Of a stretch of DNA of 20,690 nt, positions 1-8,816 are shown one piece after another. A model generated the notes under the pieces. It was given only the letters and a program-made list of their open reading frames with translations, did not search any database and was not told the origin of the DNA. This stretch comes from Elysia marginata (Eukaryota; Mollusca; Gastropoda; Plakobranchidae): the NCBI GenBank assembly GCA_019649035.1, contig BMAT01009707.1, positions 207,311 through 228,000 on the forward strand, read 5' to 3'. Made by a program: the position numbers and the translations under genes. How positions within the stretch are numbered: position 1 is the first letter of the stretch; each line of letters starts with the position of its first letter.

Positions 1-14
1 AGAGAGAGAGAGAG
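1..14. repeat. (AG)n run at window edge
   Basis: A dinucleotide run starting six bases after the exon 8 donor of gene A; it is cut by the window edge, so its full length is unknown. Confidence 0.8.
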
Positions 15-20
15 GCTTAC

Positions 21-109
21 CTGACAGAGGCACCCAAAACACCTGCTAGGTAAAGGCCCATCATGCCTGGCCACTGGCTCAGAATGTCTTGCATGAAAAA
101 TGGCGCCAT
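21..109 (-). CDS. Gene A exon 8 (last one in window)
   Basis: This 89-bp exon lies between ATTTCTAG and donor GTAAGC. It encodes MAPFFMQDILSQWPGMMGLY then LAGVLGASV and ends two bases into a codon. It follows exon 7's Gln in phase 0, matching the family pattern PDQxxPxxxxDxLxxxPGxxGLxxA. The helix carrying the Na+-site Ser-Ser should begin in the next exon, outside the window. A (CT)n run starts six bases into the following intron. Confidence 0.9.
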
Positions 110-3100
110 CTAGAAATAAAAATTGTTGATTTTATTATTTGCGTTACAACAGTCTCGTTTAGAAGTTTGTATGTTATTACTTTTATAAAACGATTTAATA
201 ACACATTGGTACTTAACAAGGCGTGTTTTTTTCAAAATTCTTATCTGATATACAGCTGTTTATAAACCTGTAAATAACTTCTTTGAGTAGGACATTCCAA
301 TAGTATTAAAATTGACAAACAAGTCGTAATGCAAACCATTGTATCCAAAGATTTGGTTTGTTTGTAGACCTACTTTTTATGTTTTTTTTTGCAAGAGCTT
401 TTTCATTATGAAGTCTTGTTTAAGTACACAGTTTGGACAGATAATTTACTTTGTAATGAGAGATTTCCAGTTGCTATCGAGCGTTTCGAGTCAGGAGATT
501 TTGTCGAGTATTCGCAATGATGATTCATATAAAAAACTCGCAAAACACAGACATTAAATTGACTGTATTCCTTCAGTTCAGAGTAATCACTGCCAAAAAC
601 TACGCGCCACTTAGCTCGTCAGCTCAACCTTTTGATTCTGAAATTAATAAAGTAAGAACGTCCTTTAAACTTTGGTAGAGCATGGCTTGGCAGGATATGC
701 AAATGTAACCAACCAATCTGATAAGAAACGGATCTTTTCAGAAATAAATGATTATGATCTCAATGTTGGAGTCTAACATGACAAAAAAATCTTTTAAAAA
801 GAGATGAATCAAGATTTGCGGACTGAAAAGAGCCTTTTATCTACTCTGCTGGCGCAAACTTTCGCAGAAGTATCCTATTCTGCAACCGATACCACACGAT
901 ACAATAGGCAACCAGAAACCACTGATCATATTGTACCACAGTGCCCAATAGCGAAACTGAAAGGTGGCTACAGAACAATCCGAGCCGCTGATGGCAATTT
1001 GGTATCCTGGATCAACATTTAAAAAATTGATGTATAGCCATAAGACACCACAACTTCCACACAGTATCAAGTTGTGTTAAACGAGAGCCACGCACAAAAA
1101 TGCGCATTTCCAATTACCCAAATTCATATGTTATTGGTGCAATTATGTTTAATGATTTTACTTAAGATAATCGTAAAAAAATTTAAAGTTATTTTAATTT
1201 GACGTTATTGATAAAACACCATAGATGTTTCAGACGCACCCAGAAACATAATAATTCCTCAAATTAAAACTATTTCTATTTCCTCTAAAGAATTGATATC
1301 TTGGTCTTTAAAATGATAAGATTACTTCACCTTTTACATGCGATGTAAGCATGGTGTATTCGATTCTGTACACAATTTTAAACAACGTGTGTGAGTGAGA
1401 GGGGCGTTGCTGTCTTTCGAAAAAACAACCCACACATCGTTGCGATTTAAGCCTTCATTATCTTAACTGGTACAGCATCAAACAAAAGAAAGACATTTCT
1501 GGAAAGTCAGGGTCAAGATGGCATCAGAAGTTTTTGGAACTTTGGGCGTTTTCTGATGACTTAAATTTGTGGAAAACCCTGATAGCTGATGTCTGTTGCA
1601 AATCTGGCACTTATTGATGATGGTGGTGATGATGGTGATGATGATGATGGTAATGGTGATGATGATGATGGTAATGATGATGATGATGGTGATGATGATG
1701 ATGATAATGATGGTGATGATGATGACCTAAAATGAGAAAATCTTAATCGGCAAGTTTGATATTCCGATTTTTTGACTCAGTTTAAATAAATTATAAATAT
1801 ATAAATTAATATGTGTATACATTGCACCTACAGCAATTTGTATGGGATGACAAATGGCGCTTTTACAAATTTAAAATGACTCAATATATAAAAAAAACAT
1901 TCTACTGTATTGATGATAGGCATGGCTATAAATTACCCTAAGCAAACTTTAAAAAAACTTGCACAGTATATCCCGTATTAACTAATAGTAGTGGAGTGAA
2001 AAAAATTATTATGATTAAACATTCAGTTTGCAATACCTGGTCGGGTTTTGCTATTAACCCAGCGTGTAACGGGTCGCAATTTTCGTAGAAAGCGCTCATG
2101 TACAGGCCAATACCGATAAGCAGAAGAAGGAAAAGGAAATGACCCGGGAAGCTCATCCACAGTGCTCTGAGGTACAGACAATATCTTTATGTGATGAAGT
2201 CGAGGTCATATTTTACACAGCTGCCTACCATGTTGTTCATAATGGGAGATGGAAGACTATACTTAGGCAAAATAATTTCATTCACTTCGTTTGTTGAGTT
2301 CTGTAGAATTTAGGTTAGATCTACAAAGTTGACTTACACCTAGCAATGAATGAAGACAATCAAGATTTAGAGCTAAAAATAAAAGATATCTTGATGATGA
2401 TAATAAAGATAATGGCAATAAGTCTAACTTTCAAGCGACTTTCAACGGCTCACGAAAATACACTTGGAAGTTCTACATATCTATGATGGTTTTATTTGAA
2501 TGAAAATATTGTAACGTTTAACTGCATTGGGTATCTGCGGTTTCGAACACTGAGTTCAAAATAATAGTTTTTATTTTCTGTTGTTGTACAATAAGGGATA
2601 TAGAATATATATCTCACATCCTTAAACATTATAACTCGTTGAAAAATGCTTTTAATTTTACAATAAAAGTTTAACTATGAAAGTGCACCATGCTACCGAA
2701 TTTTGCGGTTTCAGCCGCTTTTGTGACGGTTAAGGAATGTGCAAAAATCGCCTGCGCTGCTAATAAAACATTGTGTTACTTCCGGAAAGGATGGGGATCG
2801 GCTAAGAAAATCATAGTGTTTTGGAATAAAGAAGTAGAAAAACCCTTTTGTGCAACTCATGGCGCGCCGTGGGAAGTGCTACGAACAGACTCACATTTGG
2901 GCATCCTTGAGGGTGCGGCAAGTGAGACACCTGTGAATCTGTGCGTGGTACACGGCATACAGCGGCAGGAACAGAAAGCCGTAACCGAACAGACAGCTCC
3001 ATACGGTGTGCGGTATCGAAGGGGCAAGTCGGAAACTAATAGCCACGAGAAATACGATTTCACAAAAAGCACGCAAAGCATTAACAATTTAATCGGATAT

Positions 3101-5484
3101 TATGGTATAAAAAAACTCACGCACGTATTTAAAAAAGAAGAAAAGCCAAACTGGCAACAAGTTGCTACATGGTTGTAACGACAGCAGATAGTTTTTAGGC
3201 TAAGTAACAAGAAACTCATATGGGGCAAAATTTCTGGATAAATTATGCAGCTGTGCCTTGTTTATGACTACCATGTTTAGAAATTCACTCACTCGGTAAG
3301 AAAAATATGCAAATAAGTTATATTTTTTTTTCTTTAAACAAAATTGTTGAATTTCAACATTAGAAATTTTTGTTTTAATTACACGCACATTAAAGTAGAC
3401 GAACATATATATTGCAGAGCTTAAAGGCATGTTCAGCGATCATAACTCAGTTTATCATTTAAAAATATGAGTGCCAAAAACAAACAAAAAATGGACAAGA
3501 GTATACAGATCGAAAAAGGTAACCAGCCAAGAAAAGCATCTTCATTTTACACTCACTCGAAGGCACGCATTCTGTTTGTTCTAGACAGTGATTCTAACAT
3601 GGTTCCGGTTCCAACAACTGAGGCAGAGAAGATCAGTGTGATAAGAACACTCACAAATACTAGCATCATCTGGAAGCAATCTTCCCAGATAACTGCCTTG
3701 ATTCCACCCTTCAAAGAAAACAAACAGGAATTAGTTTCATTTCAAATATCCAAATGATATCACTTTCAAACTCTGCAATCTCTTTTTTCAACTTCCTTTA
3801 CAAAGTCTCCTCCTCCTCCTTATCTTCCTCCTCCTCGTCCTTCTTCTTCTTCTTCTTCTTCTTTTTTAACATTACAATTATTGCCTCTGCTACTACCACC
3901 ACCACTTTTACAACAACAACAACAACAACAACAACTTCCACTATTACTACTTACTACTACATCAACTACTACTACTACTACTACTACTGCTCCTACTAAT
4001 TGCCTCTCTGAAATGGTGGAAATGAATTTGTCGTGCAATTAAATGACAACGGTACATAAATCAAAATCAAACATACCCTTCCTGACTTACAATGATCACA
4101 TACAGTGTACAGGCAAATGTAACAGACGCGATGGCTACCCATATGTTCAAGCCAGTTACTGCAAAGAAGGAAAACAACATACGGGCTAGAATGCTGAAGT
4201 TTTTTTTTGTGCCAGCCATATACTGATTTATACACATTTAAAACGCAGCACCAAATTTGAAATCCATGAAAAAAGTTCATCCCTTTGTGCATTCTATCGT
4301 TTTTTAAAACAAAGAACAAATAACATTTGTCACAGATAATATAAAAAAATGTGAAGAAAATAATAAGAAACGATGTTGAGATCCCATTTTCAACCCATAT
4401 ACTTGGATGGCATTGAAAACGAATATACACTTTAGAAAAACTGAATAACTTTTTTCAGCAACATAATATGATAAGTTGCTCAAAAAAGTTATTTAGTTTT
4501 TCTAAGATAGAAGCAAAATACGGAGGAATTGACTAAAAATCAACACCTGTAAAGGAATCTTACTTAAAATTGCGTAATTCCTATTTTGTATTCCTTTATA
4601 TTTTTGTAATGGTTAAAGTCTACTGTTGCTTAAAGTCAAAATCTTTTCTCATTTCGAGGTGTTAACTTTAGCCCGATTCCACTGGCACTGCTAAATAACA
4701 GAAACGTTAAAATCTAAAACTCGATTTTTGGTCAATTTGAACATACAACAGCGATATAAAACTTCAAACGTAAATCACGAACATTCTGCGTCAGCTGCTC
4801 TGTCATAAGTTTTCTTTTCGTTCCGAGAACGCCCTGCCCTTTCCCTATCACGCAATCAGCCACCCTCTCTCCCTCTAAGTTCCACCTACGTCTAAGGAAC
4901 TGAACTGGCTCTGTGGCCTAGTGGTAAGACACTCGCTCAGAGATCGGGAGGTGTGGGTTCGATCCCTGGCCGAGTCAAACCAAGGACTTTAAAATTGGTA
5001 TTAACAGCTGATCCGCCTAGTGTTTGGCATTATGGATTTAGTGCTAAGTCTGGTCGGTCCGGTGTCAGAATAATATGACTGGGTGTGGTGTATGCAGGCG
5101 CTCTTTACATCACAACGTGGCAGCACGCTTTCAATTGTCCCAAGCGCCGTCTCTGAATATAACCTGGTAGTTGAAAAGAGACGTTAAAATTCAAACAACC
5201 AACCAACTAAGGAACTGAGAGTCAGGTACTGCTGACCATATCTTCAACGGCCTCAAGTTTTATTATGCTATAAATATTTGTAGTTCTATACCTTACCAGC
5301 ACTGAGAGCGAGACTCGGAGCGTACAATACAACAGACACATACATGATCTGTAGAAGAACGAAAAGAAAACGTAAAACTATTTCCCAATGAATAAGCCTG
5401 ATGATGAGGTAAATAGCACAACAATAATGTGGTGGTGAGAAGAAAGATCGGTGAGGACGATAGAAGGTGACGAGAGAGAGATTG

Positions 5485-5527
<43 letters not shown>

Positions 5528-8500
5528 GTGAGCGAGAAAGAGAGCGATAATAGAAAGAAAATTGAATCTTTTTTTCCCCAATTTAACGAATAATACGCAT
5601 GTGTTTGGCATCTAACAGCACTAGAATGAAGAGAAGGATCTGAGGTCAAAACTTTAGAAAATTAACCTTGAACCCTTCCACCAAAAATACACCATAGGGA
5701 GCTAAGCCCGCCTGGACGGAAACAAATGCATCAAGCGGTTTTGCTTTCCGTCTCGATCCCCAGATGTGACGAAAGGCACTGCCAGTATGATCAAGCGGTG
5801 ATTTTTCACCCTGTAGGCTTTCATAGATGCTTTATTTTTCTCCGTTGCTGGTCTGAATACGGACTGGGCGTAGTATAACCGCGGCCTAAGGCTCTTACCA
5901 TATGCAAAGTAAACACACTCGCTCCGATGATGCGCAGGCTTCTGTTAAACCTCATCTCAAGATACTGAATGGTTGAGACACAAAGAAAACATAATTAATG
6001 CTTGAAGCACAAAGAAAACATAATTAATGGTTGAAGCACAAAGAAAACATTATTGATGGTTAAAACACAAAAAAAAAACATAATTAATGGTTGAAACACA
6101 AAGAAAACATAATTAATGTAAAGTCACATCGATATGTTGCACAAAAGACATCTGCTCCACACTTTCAGGAGCCTCCGTCATCTTGATAGGAAAACGTTAC
6201 ATTACAATCAACCCAATGGTATTGACATCTAAACCAGGATTCACAGCGTGGCAGCACGCTTTCAATTGTCCCAAGCGCCGTCTCTGAATATAACCTGGTA
6301 GTTGAAAAGAGACGTTAAAATTCAAACAACCAACCAACTAAGGAACTGAGAGTCAGGTACTGCTGACCATATCTTCAACGGCCTCAAGTTTTATTATGTT
6401 ATAAATATTTGTAGTTCTATACCATACCAGCACTGAGAGCGAGACTCGGAGCGTACAATACATTAACAGTGCGTAGACGTAATACAAGAAAGACGGGCGT
6501 AGCTAGTCTTGGTGATTGACAAGTGCTTTTTTCAAAATAATATTTTAGTTAGACCATCCACTCCAGAAAAATGGGGCAAACGGCGGGAGTATCCTGGAAG
6601 CCAATTTGATATTCAGAGTGGAAAACATGAAAATGTTTTTATTTAAGTATAAAAGTTGACAAAAATTAACTTTTCTTTATCGCGTGTAAAAAAAACAGCG
6701 CTATTTTCTAAAAACAAATTGGCGTGCTGCCTTTTGAGTCATGAAACGCAATTCTTTTTAGAAGAAATGAGAATTATAATTTATATTTCAAATTGCTCTA
6801 ATTTGGTCGTAGGTTCTACATAATTATTAAAGTCAATATCTTTTTCAGGGAAGATAAAGACTTAAGTTCAGATAACTATACACTCTTTAGTTTTGACTAA
6901 GAACCGGCCAATGTCCGCTAAGAGCACACCAGTATAAAATATGAATCAGCCAGACCGCCACGTGTGAATGCGACATATCGCAGCATAGAGCACACCATTC
7001 CCTGCAGGCGTGCCGTCTATATAAAAACCAAAAAGAACAACTGTGGCCACAAAACCTTGATATTATCCAAAAACTGCTGGGGGATCCAGCAGCCTGTGAG
7101 CGTTTGCTCTTCGGCCCCGTCTTCGGCCATAAAAACGACCCTCTCCTGACGGCACAGTACATCAGGCTGACAGGACTTTATGCATGTCTGAGGATCGCGG
7201 AAGAAGTCTAGATCGAAATGAGGTGTGAGTTCAGGCCAAAAGTTTGGACAAGCAAAACCAAATGAGTTAGGCGTATAAGCCGCTCAGGTTAGTCTGGTTT
7301 TGCCCCCTAATTCAATGTAGTCCTATTATGATTCAGCCTTATAATGCTGACAACATAAATGTATTTCTTACCTTGAAAATGTTTTGTCAATTAAATCAGT
7401 ATTGGTTTGGTATGCATTTACAACATGTTTAATAACTAGTCCAAATGAATAGGATTCCACAAATTTCAATTTGAATTGAGAAAACTGTTATTAAAGTAGT
7501 TTTTCCCATCTTTGTCTGAAGAATATAAATCGAAAGAGGCTCTGATATCTTTTCCCATGATTGGTATAACCTTTGGAAGACCAAAAGATGCTTTGTTCAA
7601 ACTATGAACGCCTTGTAAAGTACAAGTGGCGACAGCCGACCCAATTGCGCTGGCTGCGCGAAAAATAACCTGTAGCTTTCCTGAAAAACGACAGCAAAAA
7701 AAAAAACCCAACTTACCACCAATTTCTAGCAACGTATGATGTTTACCGACATAGGTTCGATAATTTACGACTTGAATGAGATTAACGTGTTGATGAAAGT
7801 TGAATACTGTTATAAACACAATAAAGAATGCTGTAGGTGATTTTGTCTAAGATCAATTCTAATAGTGCTAACATAGTGATTTTGTCTAAGATCATTGCTA
7901 ATGCTGTATAAAAATTTTGTCTAAAATCACTGCTAATAGTGCTAATCTAATGCTGACATAGAGAATTTGTCTAAGATCACTGCTAATGCTGTGTATCTCG
8001 ACTAAATCCTAATCAGTTTGCCATGCCATTATTAGTAGCCGTAATACTGAACATTGAAGACTATGAATGACAAGAGTTTACTGTACGACTGTTGCATGAA
8101 TTTAAAAAAATGGCTTAGAGTAGTTTCCCCCAGGGACTGGGTAGTCTCTAAGTTAAATTCAACGCTCGAATTTTTCTACAGAACTTCCCACCTCTACAGA
8201 AGAGCTCGCCGGGGAGGCTTCCTTTTATTAATTTTACAAACAAGTGAGGGTCGTCATGCTATAGTCGTATAACCAAGTCAAATAGTTTCAATTCTCAACC
8301 CTCACCATCTTTTGTCACCAACTCTTACTCACTTCATAAGTACTCTTCACTCTGAGCTGATAAAACACTGGCATGTAGAGATGCGCTGTCGCGGCACAAA
8401 CCATCACAAAGCTGAAGCAAGACCAGATGGAAAGAATGTCATAACTGTACACCGTCTGCGGGGCTCCTAGCATAGTGATGGCCGAGAAGAAGCAGGCTAG

Positions 8501-8752
8501 CACAGAAAAGCCTACGGGGAAGTAACTCATGTTGCGGTTTGCCAACAAAAACTCATCGATCCCCATGTGAAGTCGGCTACGCCACGCCTGGTAGACGCCA
8601 ATCATGGTCGAGACTAACAGGCATAGGACGAGGAAGGTGTAGTCTAGCAGCGTCAAAGTCATCGTTTTTCCCGTGTTGTGGGTGAAATCTCCCGCAAAAA
8701 TGGGCTCCCTTAATACTCCTGGAATATGACAAGAAGCTGGCTTGTCCGCCAT
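21..8752 (-). CDS. Gene A: SLC5-family Na+/solute symporter (SMCT/SMVT-like), 8 coding exons, 3'-partial
   Basis: Spliced coding region: 8752-8333, 5964-5899, 5348-5297, 4158-4091, 3708-3557, 3035-2895, 2166-2037, 109-21, continuing past the left edge. It encodes 372 complete codons plus two bases with no internal stop; family members are usually about 600 residues. The protein is a predicted multi-pass membrane transporter that couples Na+ entry to uptake of a small organic substrate. Visible family marks are TM1 at about residues 37-56 (LLDYTFLVL, STMIGVY), STYE|YLEMRF at the exon 1/2 junction, the YAPSLAL helix in exon 3, VTGLNIW, GGIKAVIW, the CDP...KPDQ loop in exon 7, and WPGMMGLYLAG leading into the Na+-site helix at the edge. 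All introns are GT-AG. Gene B has the same intron phases. The exact substrate cannot be read; SMCT-like (SLC5A8/A12) and SMVT-like (SLC5A6) are both possible, with the CDP/PDQ loop favouring SMCT. Confidence 0.9.
110..2036 (-). other. Gene A intron 7
   Basis: A 1.9-kb AT-rich intron. Apart from the GAT microsatellite at 1615-1725 I see no exon, repeat or RNA gene in it. Short open frames around 339-557 and 804-1022 have no recognisable content. Confidence 0.75.
1615..1725. repeat. (GAT)n microsatellite
   Basis: About 110 bp of GAT/GGT/AAT triplets in intron 7 of gene A, imperfect and mostly TGATGATGG variants. Confidence 0.95.
2037..2166 (-). CDS. Gene A exon 7 (CDP...KPDQ loop)
   Basis: This 130-bp exon lies between GTACCTCAG and donor GTATTG. 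Its first base completes an Ile codon (ATA); it then encodes ALWMSFPGHF, a long hydrophobic helix (LFLLLLIGIGLYMSAF) and YENCDPLHAGLIAKPDQ. Tyr...CDP...PDQ is a hallmark of the extracellular loop of SMCT/SMVT-type SLC5 proteins. The matching gene B exon must lie past the right edge. Confidence 0.92.
2202..2382 (+). repeat. Dispersed repeat, copy 1 (of three)
   Basis: Homologous but diverged relative to 12740-13040 (same strand) and 10316-10609 (opposite strand). Shared blocks run in the same order: GAGGTCAtATTTTACAC, CAAAATAATTTC, TTCTGTAGAATTTAGGTTAGAT, TTGAC and TTTAGAGCT. It lies in intron 6 of gene A. No coding capacity, no terminal repeats recognised; class unknown. Confidence 0.7.
2895..3035 (-). 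CDS. Gene A exon 6 (divergent NQxQ region)
   Basis: This 141-bp exon lies between GCTATTAG and donor GTGAGT. It encodes FRLAPSIPHTVWSCLFGYGF, then LFLPLYAVYHAQIHRC and ends TLKDAQ. It aligns with gene B exon 6 (FRTDPALSNTFWS..GFNQSQVMR..VQEAQ) with one extra codon. The nearly invariant Asn-Gln of the family motif NQxQVxR is Tyr-His here (YHAQIHR). It is GC-richer than its surroundings. Its antisense strand happens to be open for 162 codons. Confidence 0.85.
3557..3708 (-). CDS. Gene A exon 5 (GGIKAVIW exon)
   Basis: This 152-bp exon runs from the acceptor TTTGAAG to donor GTGAGT. It starts GGIKAVIWEDCFQ, followed by a hydrophobic helix and ending LSRTNRMRAF. The family motif is GGxKAVIWTDxFQ; here Thr of WTD is Glu (WED). 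Gene B's version is one codon longer (155 bp) and ends ALRTNRIRFAE. The acceptor has a pyrimidine-rich tract (GTTTGTTTTCTTTG). Confidence 0.9.
3806..3998. repeat. Compound trinucleotide microsatellite
   Basis: A run of changing triplet motifs: (TCC)n, (TTC)n, (ACC/ACT)n, (CAA)n and (CTA)n. It fills about half of the 382-bp intron 4 of gene A (3709-4090). On the transcribed minus strand this reads as TAG, TTG, GGT, GAA and GGA repeats, the last two purine-rich. Confidence 0.95.
4091..4158 (-). CDS. Gene A exon 4
   Basis: This 68-bp exon lies between TTTGCAG and donor GTAAGT. It completes the valine codon and encodes TGLNIWVAIASVTFACTLYV then II. The family pattern is VTGxxxW followed by a helix with Cys-Thr/Ile-Tyr. 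Gene B exon 4 has the same length and aligns without gaps (TGIDIFWSTIAIGFVCSIYT). Confidence 0.9.
4432..4505. repeat. Perfect-length inverted repeat (31-bp arms)
   Basis: Arms 4432-4462 and 4475-4505 are reverse complements with only two mismatches, around a 12-base AT-only-but-one loop (4463-4474). It lies in intron 3 of gene A. Either transcript would fold into a long hairpin. It could be a tiny fold-back element; no target-site duplication was recognised. Confidence 0.85.
4904..5206 (+). mobile_element. tRNA-derived SINE with target-site duplication
   Basis: About 303 bp. The head carries both Pol III promoter boxes: A box TGGCCTAGTGG (4914-4924) and B box GGTTCGATCCC (4956-4966). A central part includes GGTGTCAGAATAATATGACT (from 5059), which I associate with mollusc SINE central domains (from memory, unverified). 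The tail reads GACGTTAAAATTCAAACAAC and ends in CCAACCAA. The element is bounded by a perfect 12-bp duplication CTAAGGAACTGA at 4892-4903 and 5207-5218, as expected from LINE-driven insertion. It sits in intron 3 of gene A, opposite to the gene's direction. Confidence 0.92.
5110..5330. repeat. Segmental duplication, source copy
   Basis: These 221 bp recur at 6241-6461 with three substitutions and no gaps (about 98.6% identical). The block covers the SINE's last 97 bp, its downstream target-site copy, intron 3 sequence, the exon 3 donor and 34 bases of exon 3. This copy is the source because here exon 3 is complete with its acceptor and the SINE is full length. Confidence 0.95.
5297..5348 (-). 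CDS. Gene A exon 3 (LYAPSLAL helix)
   Basis: This 52-bp exon lies between TTCTACAG and donor GTAAGG and encodes IMYVSVVLYAPSLALSA plus the first base of a valine codon. The YAPSLAL core is highly characteristic of SLC5A6/A8-type transporters. Length and phase equal gene B exon 3. The 34 bases next to its donor are duplicated at 6428-6461. Confidence 0.93.
5486..5526. repeat. (GATA)n microsatellite
   Basis: About ten perfect GATA units in intron 2 of gene A, flanked by GA-rich DNA (5471-5485, 5527-5546). Confidence 0.97.
5899..5964 (-). CDS. Gene A exon 2 (YLEMRF exon)
   Basis: This is a 66-bp, phase-0 exon between the acceptor CATTCAG and donor GTAAGA. It encodes YLEMRFNRSLRIIGASVFTL followed by HM, matching the SLC5 motif that follows SxYE (YLExRF, then a basic residue and a helix). 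Gene B exon 2 is also 66 bp and starts YLEMRF. The acceptor sits directly against a minisatellite (5971-6117). Confidence 0.93.
5971..6117. repeat. Five-unit minisatellite abutting gene A exon 2
   Basis: Five direct units of 29, 29, 29, 31 and 29 bp, each with a core like ACAAAGAAAACATAATTAAT preceded by GGTTGAAGC or a variant. The first unit begins six bases from the exon 2 acceptor, so on the minus strand the units supply the TTAAT-like and TTTTCTTTG stretches upstream of the acceptor. Confidence 0.95.
6241..6461. repeat. Segmental duplication, derived copy with exon 3 fragment
   Basis: Second copy of 5110-5330, in intron 1 of gene A. It carries a truncated SINE tail (6241-6337), the 12-bp target-site sequence (6338-6349) and a 34-bp exon 3 fragment (6428-6461) without its acceptor. 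The three differences are at 6246, in the TTATTATG(C/T)TATAA stretch, and in the donor, which changes from GTAAGG to GTATGG on the minus strand. Confidence 0.95.
6900..7211 (+). pseudogene. Decayed LINE (non-LTR retrotransposon) ORF, C-terminal end
   Basis: The plus strand reads RTGQCPLRAHQYKI, stop, ISQTATCECDISQHRAHHSL, QACRLYKNQKEQLWPQ, then LLGDPAACERLLFG..YIRLTGLY and a final TAG at 7209-7211. The pattern LRTGxxxLRAH..., CxC, then Q/H..H.LQ.C...R...WP and a closing TGL is the C-terminal end of many animal LINE reverse transcriptase ORFs. The in-frame TGA and lack of an upstream RT domain show it is dead. It lies in intron 1 of gene A, antisense to it. Identification is from the pattern, not a search. 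Confidence 0.75.
7827..7995. repeat. Degenerate tandem repeat
   Basis: About four irregular copies, 35-50 bp apart, of a unit built from ATTTTGTCTAAGATCACTGC followed by TAATGCTGT or TAATAGTGCTAA. In intron 1 of gene A. Confidence 0.85.
8333..8752 (-). CDS. Gene A coding exon 1 (residues 1-140)
   Basis: Starts at the ATG at 8752-8750 (MADKPASC) and ends at TAT GAA before the donor GTGAGT (8332-8327). It holds TM1 (about 37-56), TM2 (about 79-100) and TM3 (about 110-132). I chose this ATG because the product then aligns from its first residue with gene B: both have Cys at about residue 8-9, then REPIFxGD and NTG. An in-frame ATG ten codons upstream (8782) lies across a good splice acceptor and is probably intronic. 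The start context is GAAAATGG, a good animal context. Confidence 0.93.
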
Positions 8753-8763
8753 TTTCACTTGTG

Positions 8764-8770
8764 CCTGCAG
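8764..8770 (-). other. Probable 5'-UTR splice acceptor of gene A
   Basis: Reading the minus strand, TTGTCCTTCCTACTGCAG precedes GCACAAGTGAAA and then the start ATG. This is a pyrimidine tract and CAG placed 12 bases before the start codon, so the coding exon probably begins at 8764 and the transcription start lies further right, before a 5'-UTR intron. This is an inference from consensus only. Confidence 0.55.
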
Positions 8771-8816
8771 TAGGAAGGACAATTATGTAAAATTATTATA
8801 GGTCACTGAGAATTTG

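Larger units (their letters stand above)
5965..8332 (-). other. Gene A intron 1
   Basis: A 2.4-kb intron carrying the minisatellite, duplicated exon 3 fragment, LINE remnant and degenerate tandem array listed separately. The part from 7212 to 7826 has a minus-strand frame open from about 7819 to 7466, with a good acceptor-like TTTTTCAG at 7682, but its translation resembles nothing I recognise. Between 6462 and 6899, and 7996 and 8332, I see nothing. Confidence 0.7.

Noticed and set aside
2690..3178. Longest ORF in the window, 162 codons on the plus strand
   Set aside because: It lies antisense to exon 6 of gene A (3035-2895), which has family motifs and exact splice sites; the translation of the plus frame resembles nothing.
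3467..3757. 96-codon plus-strand ORF
   Set aside because: It is the antisense of gene A exon 5 (GGIKAVIW exon) and its flanks.
3754..4038. ORFs on both strands rich in Ser, Phe, Thr, Gly and Glu runs
   Set aside because: These are translations of the compound trinucleotide microsatellite.
3996..4430. 144-codon minus-strand ORF
   Set aside because: It runs over gene A exon 4 in a different frame and continues into intron without any motif; the true exon is 68 bp.
4904..4980. Possible functional tRNA gene
   Set aside because: Both Pol III boxes are present, but the sequence continues into a SINE body and tail bounded by a target-site duplication, so it is a tRNA-derived SINE head.
5293..5649. 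118-codon minus-strand ORF with repeated SIYL
   Set aside because: The SIYL run is the GATA microsatellite read in frame, and the rest crosses exon 3 in the wrong frame.
5971..6117. Regular repeat array resembling CRISPR
   Set aside because: The units are contiguous with no unique spacers and the DNA is eukaryotic; it is a minisatellite.
6887..7162. 91-codon minus-strand ORF
   Set aside because: The opposite strand carries a coherent LINE C-terminal reading with its own stop, so this is its antisense shadow.
7466..7819. 117-codon minus-strand ORF with an acceptor-like TTTTTCAG inside; considered as gene A exon 2
   Set aside because: The 66-bp YLEMRF exon at 5964-5899 fits far better in motif, phase, length and splice sites; this frame has no known motif and no good donor.
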